Virus record (IMG/VR): IMGVR_UViG_3300024301_000040
Coordinates: 1-35,877 of that record
DNA length: 35,877 nt
Direction: 5' to 3' (one strand)
DNA from: a virus
Shown here piece by piece: positions 29,641 to 35,877 of this stretch (its first letter is position 1; each line of letters begins with the position of its first letter). Below the pieces are notes generated by a model. It was not told the DNA's origin, made no database searches, and saw only the letters and a program-made list of their open reading frames with translations. The position numbers and the translations under genes were made by a program.

Positions 29641-29649
29641 TATTTATAA
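29641..29649 (+). promoter_or_regulatory. Candidate late promoter (TATTTATAA)
   Basis: TATTTATAA followed by GGAGAG, 26 nt before ATG 29676. Likely start of the 29676-35877 baseplate transcript. Confidence 0.5.
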
Positions 29650-29675
29650 GGAGAGTAAATATAAAAGATAATAAA

Positions 29676-30272
29676 ATGAATACTGATAAATTAGTAAAGG
29701 CAATTCAAATTATTGTAGAGAGTGAGATTAAATCAGTTCTACCTGAGTTGGTAAAAGCGGGTGTTAAGAAAGAAATGGCTAAGTTGTTGAAAGAAAACAA
29801 ACAGCTAAGAGAGGCATTAAAACCAACTAATGAAATGGTTCCAACTCAACCTACATTTATGGATGAGCCGGTTATTTATAACGCATTAAACCAACAACCA
29901 ACCCAACCCCAAAGAGTGTTGAGTAAGAATCCAGTATTAAATCAAATACTAAATCAAACTCAACCACTTAGTATAAGTGAAAATACAACAAAAAGTGTGT
30001 TGGATAATGTACAACAAACACCAACCTATGCTGGTGCACCAACTGAGGTATCTGAAAGGACTATGGAATTTGGTACACAAAGTACTCATACATTGGGACA
30101 ACAAAGTATCGTTGATAAAATGGGATATGGTGATATGCAACCTGCTGGTAAAAAGCAAGGATTGGGTGTAACAACTGGATTAGCTGGATTAGATAGAATT
30201 TTAAATAGAGATAACTCTGAGTTAATAAAAGCTTGGGATAAATCAAAAGGTCCTTGGAGACCGGGAATGTAA
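29676..30272 (+). CDS. Hypothetical structural/assembly protein
   Basis: 198 aa. N-terminal helix and coiled coil (VKKEMAKLLKENKQLREAL, about 34-52), a Gln/Thr/Pro-rich linker, and a short C-terminal motif (LAGLDRILNRDNSELIKAWDKSKGPWRPG). It is 7 nt upstream of the gp25-like gene. The shape suggests a linker protein of the baseplate; no family named. Confidence 0.55.
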   Translation: MNTDKLVKAIQIIVESEIKSVLPELVKAGVKKEMAKLLKENKQLREALKPTNEMVPTQPTFMDEPVIYNALNQQPTQPQRVLSKNPVLNQILNQTQPLSISENTTKSVLDNVQQTPTYAGAPTEVSERTMEFGTQSTHTLGQQSIVDKMGYGDMQPAGKKQGLGVTTGLAGLDRILNRDNSELIKAWDKSKGPWRPGM

Positions 30273-30279
30273 ATAAATT

Positions 30280-30708
30280 ATGGCAGTTGAATTAGGTTCT
30301 AAGATAGTAAAGGATACGCAATCATTCAATGATTATGCGATTGGTATATCTTTGCCTATTCAAATTACAAATACCGCATTTTCTCAAACTTTCCAAACAT
30401 CGGAACAAGTAAAATCTAACATTAAAAATCTTCTATTAACAAAAAGAGGTGAACGAATATTACAACCCGAATTCGGAAGTGGATTGCAGGAATTATTATT
30501 TGAACCAAACGTTGATGATTTTGAGGGTAGAATTGAAGATACTATAAATGAGAGTTTGGAACAATGGTTACCATATGTAACCGCTGAAGAAATTGTAGTT
30601 GATTCATCTGATACATTACGAGATAATAATAGAATAAATGTTTCAGTTAAATTTAGAATTGGTGATAATACTGATTTAAACGAAGTAACATTTACAGCAC
30701 AGGGATAA
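30280..30708 (+). CDS. 25: Baseplate wedge subunit, gp25-like (GPW/gp25 family)
   Basis: 142 aa (T4 gp25 132 aa). Family pattern: QVKSNIKNLLLTKRGERI, LQPEFGSGLQELLFEPN (the conserved P-x-F-G-S/C-x-L motif), then LPYVTAEEIVV and a terminal strand. gp25 sits in the inner baseplate and is thought to help start sheath assembly. 4-nt gap to the gp6-like gene, as in other contractile systems. Confidence 0.9.
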   Translation: MAVELGSKIVKDTQSFNDYAIGISLPIQITNTAFSQTFQTSEQVKSNIKNLLLTKRGERILQPEFGSGLQELLFEPNVDDFEGRIEDTINESLEQWLPYVTAEEIVVDSSDTLRDNNRINVSVKFRIGDNTDLNEVTFTAQG

Positions 30709-30712
30709 CAAT

Positions 30713-32743
30713 ATGGCTATAACAAAAACAAATAAAAACTTTAAGAATAGAGGTAAAGATATAAAATACCTTAATAAAGATTTTGCTCAATATAGAGGAA
30801 ATCTAATTGAGTTTGCTAAAACATATTTCCCAAAAACCTATTCTGATTTTAATGAATCATCACCAGGTATGATGTTTATAGAGATGGCATCTTATATTGG
30901 TGATTCCCTTTCATATTACATTGATGATACACTTAAAGAATCCTTAATGGTTCATGCGGAAGATATTGAAAATGTAATTGCACTTGCACAATATTTAGGA
31001 TATCAACCAAAGGTAACATCACCTGCGGTAACAACTCTTTCAGTTTATCAATTGGTTCCATCTACTGGGGTAGGTGGTAGTAATACATATGATGAAACCT
31101 ACTTACTTACTATTAAAGAAGGTATGCAGGTTTCCGATGGTGAAACTACATTTATAACAAAAGATGTTGTTGATTTTTCGGATGATACTGATAGGGAGAT
31201 AACTATATACGAAACTGATAGTGTGAGTGGTGAAACAACATTCTATTTGGTAAAAAAATATGTTGATGTTATTTCAGCTGAAATTATAACTAAAGAAGTT
31301 GAATTTGGTTCTTATGAATCATTTCAAACTATTGAGTTATCAGAAACAAATGTAATTGATATCTATGATGTAAGAGATTCAAATGGAAATAAATGGTATG
31401 AGGTTCCTTATTTAGGGCAAGAGATGGTATTTGAAGATTATCCAAATACTGAAACAAACGACCCGGAATTATATCAGTTTAAAACAACAGTACCTTACAT
31501 CTTAAAAACAATAAAAACACCACGTAGATTTGTTAAGAAGGTAAATGGTGATAGTACAACTACTATCCAATTTGGAGCTGGAGACCCAACTGCTAATGAT
31601 GAACAACTGATTCCTAACTTAAAAAATGTTGGATTGGGGTTACCTAATTCAATTAGTAAGTTAAATGAATCATTTGACCCAACCAACTTTTTGAAAACAA
31701 AAACATATGGAACATCACCATCCAATACAACTATAACTGTTAAGTATTTAGTTGGTGGTGGTATATCATCCAATGTGGCAAAGGGTACGTTAGTTAAAAT
31801 AAACTCAATTGAGTTTGAAGAAGATATTCAATTATTAAATCCAGCCGCATTAGCATTATATAACGCAACCAAAAACTCAGTAGCAGTTGAAAATGAAGTT
31901 CCTGCAACTGGTGGTAAGGGTGGTGATACTATTGAAGAGATTAGAGAGAATTCATTAGCAAACTTTGGTGCACAAAATAGAGCAGTAACTGCAAAGGATT
32001 ATCAAGTAAGGGTGTTATCAATGCCAACTAAATATGGTTCCATTGCAAAGGCTTACGCTACGGCAGATGGTACATTGGATAACAACTCACCTTCATCTAT
32101 TTTAAGTTCCCCTAAAGCTCTGCAAGAGTTTACTGATTTGGTAATGGGGTTTGTGGATAAGCCTGATAGTGAGGAACCTGATAGAAGGAGTGTTCAAAAA
32201 GAACTACAAAAATTCTTGATTGGTAAAACCTCAAATGAAAACGAAAAGAATAACCCATTTGCAATCAATCTTTATTTATTAGGGTATGATGGTAATGGTA
32301 AATTATCTACATTAAATTCGGCTGTTAAAGAGAATTTAAAAACATATTTAAATGAATACAAAGTTTTAACTGATGGTGTTAATATATCTGATGGATTTAT
32401 TATCAATATTGGTATTAACTTTGAGGTAATAACTTTAAAGAATTATAATAAAAGTGAAGTTGTTACTGAATGTATTAATGAAATGAAAGATTACTTTGAT
32501 ATTAATAATTGGACATTTAATAATACAATAAATATTTCAGAATTGGAACTACTATTAGCAAACGTTGATGGTGTAAGTTCGGTTCCAAAATTAGAAATAG
32601 TGAATAAGTGTCATGATAATTATGCACCAAATTCATATAACATAGAAGCGGCTATTAAAGATAAGATATTGTATCCATCTTTGGACCCTTCTGTTTTTGA
32701 AATCAAATTCCCAGATGTGGATATAAAAGGAAGAGCTAGATAA
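30713..32743 (+). CDS. 6: Baseplate wedge subunit, gp6-like (gpJ family)
   Basis: 676 aa (T4 gp6 660 aa). N-terminus DIKYLNKDFAQYRGNLIEFAK, then FNESSPGMMFIEMASYIGDS and an acidic/hydrophobic helix, typical of gp6. The central part has GGKGGDTIEEIRENSLANFG and RAVTAKDYQVRVLS, the gpJ-like core. gp6 forms the wedge ring around the hub and drives baseplate opening. The next gene starts immediately after its stop. Confidence 0.9.
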   Translation: MAITKTNKNFKNRGKDIKYLNKDFAQYRGNLIEFAKTYFPKTYSDFNESSPGMMFIEMASYIGDSLSYYIDDTLKESLMVHAEDIENVIALAQYLGYQPKVTSPAVTTLSVYQLVPSTGVGGSNTYDETYLLTIKEGMQVSDGETTFITKDVVDFSDDTDREITIYETDSVSGETTFYLVKKYVDVISAEIITKEVEFGSYESFQTIELSETNVIDIYDVRDSNGNKWYEVPYLGQEMVFEDYPNTETNDPELYQFKTTVPYILKTIKTPRRFVKKVNGDSTTTIQFGAGDPTANDEQLIPNLKNVGLGLPNSISKLNESFDPTNFLKTKTYGTSPSNTTITVKYLVGGGISSNVAKGTLVKINSIEFEEDIQLLNPAALALYNATKNSVAVENEVPATGGKGGDTIEEIRENSLANFGAQNRAVTAKDYQVRVLSMPTKYGSIAKAYATADGTLDNNSPSSILSSPKALQEFTDLVMGFVDKPDSEEPDRRSVQKELQKFLIGKTSNENEKNNPFAINLYLLGYDGNGKLSTLNSAVKENLKTYLNEYKVLTDGVNISDGFIINIGINFEVITLKNYNKSEVVTECINEMKDYFDINNWTFNNTINISELELLLANVDGVSSVPKLEIVNKCHDNYAPNSYNIEAAIKDKILYPSLDPSVFEIKFPDVDIKGRAR

Positions 32744-33808
32744 ATGTATTACTTTTTAACAGCATCAAAAGATGCATCGGTTTACTTACAACAACCTGAC
32801 CAGAATACTGGATTAGATGAAGTATTGGAAGTAAGTAAGGTATATTATGGTAACATCAAAGATGTATCCAGAGCACTCCTTAAATTTGATTTAAATGGGG
32901 TATCTCAAAGTATTGTAGATGGTGATGTTAGGTTAGATGAGGCAACTCTTATATTAAGAGAAACTGATTCTGAAGAACTACCATTGGAATTCACATTAGA
33001 AGCATATCCGATTTCACAAAGTTGGGAAATGGGTAATGGTACTCGATTTGATGATATATCAACCGCTGGTGTAACTTGGAATAATAGAGAAGGTGATACA
33101 ATCCAACGTTGGTTACAAACCGCTGAGTTCTCTGAAGTATCCACTGGTTCATATGCTGGATTGGGTGGAACATTCTATGATTCGGTTTTTGCTACTCAAA
33201 CTTTTGAATATCTAACATCTGATGTTAATATGGATGTTAAGGATATCGTTGAAGATTGGATTAGTGGTTCAATACCAAATGATGGATTAATACTTAAACT
33301 ACCATTTGCAAGTGAATCCGATTCTACTGATTATGGTATCTTAAAATTATTTAGTAAAGAAACTCATACAATTCACCAACCCAAATTAAGAATAGGTTGG
33401 GATGATACTTCGTTCACAACAGGTTCATTAACTGAACTAAGTTCGGAAGAAATAAAAGTTGGAATCCGAAACTTTAGAAAAGAATACAAAGTAAATACAA
33501 CTCCAAAGTTGAGAGTGATAGGTAGAGATTTATATCCATTGAAATCATTTACATCTACGGCACAATATGGTATAAGTAAATTTTTACCAACAACTTCATA
33601 TTATCAGATAAAGGATTATCATTCGGATGATGTTATCGTTCCGTTTAGTGATTATACAAAATTAAGTTGTGATAGTGATGGTAATTACTTCAAATTAAAT
33701 TTATCTAACTGGGAAGTTGATAGAATATATAAAATAGAATTCAAAGTTGTTATTGATGGTACACCTCAATTCTTCGATGAAGATTATACATTTAGTGTAA
33801 TAGGGTAA
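32744..33808 (+). CDS. Structural protein with DNRLRE-like jelly-roll domain
   Basis: 354 aa. Residues 1-220 fit the DNRLRE/CBM-like sandwich: KDASVYLQQPDQNTGLDEVL, SRALLKFDL, DEATLILRET, YPISQSWEMGNGTRFDDIS, GVTWNNREGD and GLILKLPF. These modules usually stabilise surface or adhesive proteins. The C-terminal part (IKVGIRNFRKEYKVNTTPKL) is different, perhaps for baseplate attachment. It sits where T4-like phages encode wedge or fibre-socket proteins, so a host-contact role is plausible. Confidence 0.62.
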   Translation: MYYFLTASKDASVYLQQPDQNTGLDEVLEVSKVYYGNIKDVSRALLKFDLNGVSQSIVDGDVRLDEATLILRETDSEELPLEFTLEAYPISQSWEMGNGTRFDDISTAGVTWNNREGDTIQRWLQTAEFSEVSTGSYAGLGGTFYDSVFATQTFEYLTSDVNMDVKDIVEDWISGSIPNDGLILKLPFASESDSTDYGILKLFSKETHTIHQPKLRIGWDDTSFTTGSLTELSSEEIKVGIRNFRKEYKVNTTPKLRVIGRDLYPLKSFTSTAQYGISKFLPTTSYYQIKDYHSDDVIVPFSDYTKLSCDSDGNYFKLNLSNWEVDRIYKIEFKVVIDGTPQFFDEDYTFSVIG

Positions 33809-33809
33809 G

Positions 33810-34970
33810 ATGAAAAAACAATCTGGTTTAAAAAACGAACAAAAAGTTCAAAAGATATTAGTATCTGGTTCAGCTGTTTTACCACAGAAGAATTCGGCTG
33901 GAGTTCGTGTTGCTAAAAAGAGAAAACCTATGCCGGATTCTCCCATCGTAAAGGGATACCCTGATTTATCCGATATACCAACTGATTCATATGGAAATTT
34001 AAGTGAAGCTGGTAAGATTAATACTAATGATTTAGATGGTGGTATTGTTAGTGGAAAATTGGTTAGAGCTAAATATGATAATGCTCAGATAAAAAAATCA
34101 ATAGATACTAACATATTTGAATTAATACCACAAATTCCAATTGAATTACCCGATACAGTATTACGTTCAGTTTATAATACAGTAACACAATCGGTAAATG
34201 ATTTAACATTAGAGGTACAATCACTAACAAATGAAGTATCAACTTTAAACTCAACTATATCCGAATTAGAAATCGTAAATGAGAGTTTGAAAATAGAAGC
34301 TGATAATGAAAGATTGAAAGCTAATATTGCAGAACAACAATCAACTACGGCTAATGAACAAGTAGCAACAACAACTATTGATTTATCAAACGCTATTCAG
34401 AACTCAATTAATGAAGCAATTCAGAGAGTATCATTAACCGCAAGAAATGAATCATTATTGCAAGAGAATACTTCATTAAGAGAACAACTATTCGGATTAG
34501 CCGCTCAAACTGCCGAAGGAGCTATTAGTGGTGGTGATAATAATTTTACTGTTAAGGTTAATGGTAACAAAGGAGATGCGGAACAACAATCCGCTGATAT
34601 CTTCATAAGGACTTCAGCTGAGCAGGGTAATAATCGTATTATGGGTGTTAGTTTAGAAGTTAGTAATGTTACTACTGATAAAACAATAACCTCAATTAAT
34701 TTCGATGTAACTGATAACAAATGGTTTACAGTTTCAGGTCCATCTACAATTGATTCGGAGAGTTCTGAGGTATATGAGTTAAAATATAATAATTTTGTAA
34801 TTAATACATTAGAACCATATAAGAAAAAAAATTGGTTAGGTATATCATATTGGAAAGGTTCGGCTACAAACTATTCGGATAGTAAATTAAAGGTTACCGT
34901 AAAATTTAGTGATGGTTCAACTGATAACGTAATATTGAGTACTGATTTAAGAAAAAATAGAAAAGGCTAA
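33810..34970 (+). CDS. Coiled-coil tail/baseplate structural protein
   Basis: 386 aa. A basic N-terminus (VAKKRKPMPDSPIVKGYPDL), a long coiled coil (about 125-230; VNDLTLEVQSLTNEVSTLNS and onward), then a beta domain (about 240-386) with NRIMGVSLEVSNV and SYWKGSATNYSDSKL. The shape suits a trimeric fibre or wedge connector. Between the jelly-roll protein and the next structural gene; last stop base shared with the next ATG. Confidence 0.6.
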   Translation: MKKQSGLKNEQKVQKILVSGSAVLPQKNSAGVRVAKKRKPMPDSPIVKGYPDLSDIPTDSYGNLSEAGKINTNDLDGGIVSGKLVRAKYDNAQIKKSIDTNIFELIPQIPIELPDTVLRSVYNTVTQSVNDLTLEVQSLTNEVSTLNSTISELEIVNESLKIEADNERLKANIAEQQSTTANEQVATTTIDLSNAIQNSINEAIQRVSLTARNESLLQENTSLREQLFGLAAQTAEGAISGGDNNFTVKVNGNKGDAEQQSADIFIRTSAEQGNNRIMGVSLEVSNVTTDKTITSINFDVTDNKWFTVSGPSTIDSESSEVYELKYNNFVINTLEPYKKKNWLGISYWKGSATNYSDSKLKVTVKFSDGSTDNVILSTDLRKNRKG

Positions 34971-35877
34971 TGGCTATTAAAACATTTAAAGATATTATAA
35001 ACGATAAGGGTTATCGTATTTCATCAAAAGATAGAGCTATCTTTGAGGAAGGTACTTTACAATCATTCTTTGGATTTACGGATTCGGATATGATTGAGTT
35101 TATCTTATATGATGTTAATGATAACCAATTACCACAAGGTGAGTTTGGTGAATTGAGTAGATATATTCCAATGAACTCTAATAATATCAAAGATTATTTC
35201 TTAATCGCTGATGGTACAACATTCCAAGCTTTTCAATTTCCATCTGAGTATTTTATAGATGTTGAACGATTGATAAATGAAGCTGGTTATGATAATGGTA
35301 TTTTCAAAACACAAATTACATTATTAAATAAAAGAGTTGGATATGAATCCCCAAATGAAAAATTGTGGATTAAGGAGATATCTCCATCTAGAACCGAAGT
35401 AAAACTTTTACCACTTAGAAATGAGATTGCTGATAAAACTGATTTACTTAGGAGATTTAACGTTATGGTTAATGGTAGAGATTTTAGAGAAGATATCATT
35501 CCATATATTTCTGAATTTATAGAAAGTATAACACCATCTACAATTGATTCATTTATAAAAAAGATTTATACTGATAAATGGTATAACAAAATGGTAGCTG
35601 AATTTGGTATTGCTGGGTTTGATAGATTAATGACACAAATCCATAGTAAATTCAGAGAAGCTATGTTTAATGAATTTTCTAATAGATATTCATCGATAAC
35701 TGATAATAATTATGGAAATCCGAAATCAACCGGATTATCCCTATCTTTTTCAAAAGATGATGTATATAAAGTAGCTCAGAGAATAATTGTAGAATGTATT
35801 GATTTTTATTTACCAAAACGAACTATACAATCTCAAACCGAATTAGATACAATTTTTGATGAAAGTTATGATAAGGT
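34970..35877 (+). CDS. Phage structural protein, N-terminal part (runs off right edge)
   Basis: 302 codons seen, open at the edge. MAIKTFKDIINDKGYRIS, a strand-rich region, LLNKRVGYESPNEKLWIKEI and SPSRTEVKLLPLRN; the ISPSRTE segment is one I associate with tail/baseplate structural proteins of marine T4-like phages. Helical part near the edge (DRLMTQIHSKFREAMFNEF). No stop, so total length and C-terminal domains are unknown. Last visible gene of the baseplate transcript. Confidence 0.62.
   Translation, partial: MAIKTFKDIINDKGYRISSKDRAIFEEGTLQSFFGFTDSDMIEFILYDVNDNQLPQGEFGELSRYIPMNSNNIKDYFLIADGTTFQAFQFPSEYFIDVERLINEAGYDNGIFKTQITLLNKRVGYESPNEKLWIKEISPSRTEVKLLPLRNEIADKTDLLRRFNVMVNGRDFREDIIPYISEFIESITPSTIDSFIKKIYTDKWYNKMVAEFGIAGFDRLMTQIHSKFREAMFNEFSNRYSSITDNNYGNPKSTGLSLSFSKDDVYKVAQRIIVECIDFYLPKRTIQSQTELDTIFDESYDK

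Noticed and set aside
1-35877. Prophage or bacterial genomic island
   Set aside because: No integrase, att-like repeats or host housekeeping genes are seen; the gene set is that of a lytic T4-like phage. The TonB-receptor edge leaves a small doubt that only more sequence can settle.
1-35877. tRNA genes and CRISPR arrays
   Set aside because: No cloverleaf-like segment or regularly spaced direct repeats noticed by eye; a covariance-model scan was not possible.

Overview
The window looks like part of a large, strictly lytic, T4-like (contractile-tailed) phage genome that infects a member of the Bacteroidota. Phage evidence: baseplate wedge proteins of the gp25 and gp6 type, a gp5-like baseplate hub/needle protein, a T4 gp55-like late sigma factor, PhoH, a UvsW/RadD-type helicase, and tightly packed genes with ATGA or TAATG overlaps. 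Host evidence: low GC, no Shine-Dalgarno sites at most starts, promoters of the Bacteroidota form TTTG-N20-TATATTTG, a CarboxypepD-reg/TonB-receptor gene, and a protein ending in a type IX secretion (T9SS) sorting domain. No tRNA, integrase, transposase or CRISPR array was seen.

Layout. 1-465 (minus): 5' part of a TonB-dependent outer-membrane receptor, divergent from the helicase gene (679-2055). 2056-7422: surface/secretion cassette 1 (paired accessory protein, cohesin/dockerin-like secreted protein, lipoprotein resembling a lone sorting domain, small membrane tether, 2-TM protein, CsgG-like pore, Cys-module + acidic linker + beta-barrel). 7450-20735: small genes and enzymes: DUF1599/Nmad1, metallophosphoesterase, dCMP deaminase, PhoH, 5'-nucleotidase, lipoprotein, HD hydrolase, Hsp20, a large membrane protein, UV-damage endonuclease, cupin, a peptide-deformylase-like protein without metal ligands, and the late sigma factor. 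20736-27037: cassette 2, a diverged copy of cassette 1 in which the sorting domain is fused to the cohesin/dockerin protein. 27098-35877: baseplate and tail genes, running off the right edge.

Two promoter classes separate the genes. TTTG-N20-TATATTTG (always 20 nt between the boxes) precedes enzyme and regulatory genes and fits the host primary sigma factor. TAYTTATAT precedes structural, membrane and cassette operons, and is the best candidate for the site read by the gp55-like sigma factor encoded at 20010-20735. On this reading both cassettes are expressed late.

The most unusual content is the pair of curli-like (CsgG) cassettes. Together with the TonB receptor they suggest that this phage rebuilds the outer surface of its host. 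The proposed assembly is a CsgG-type pore, a paired barrel protein whose mature N-terminus may act like CsgF, and cohesin/dockerin-like proteins that could polymerise, one of which carries a T9SS signal. The families are read from motifs; the assembly and its purpose are inference. Both cassettes begin with a similar leader RNA: a late-type promoter, a perfect 7-bp hairpin, and a second hairpin ending exactly 8 nt before the start codon.
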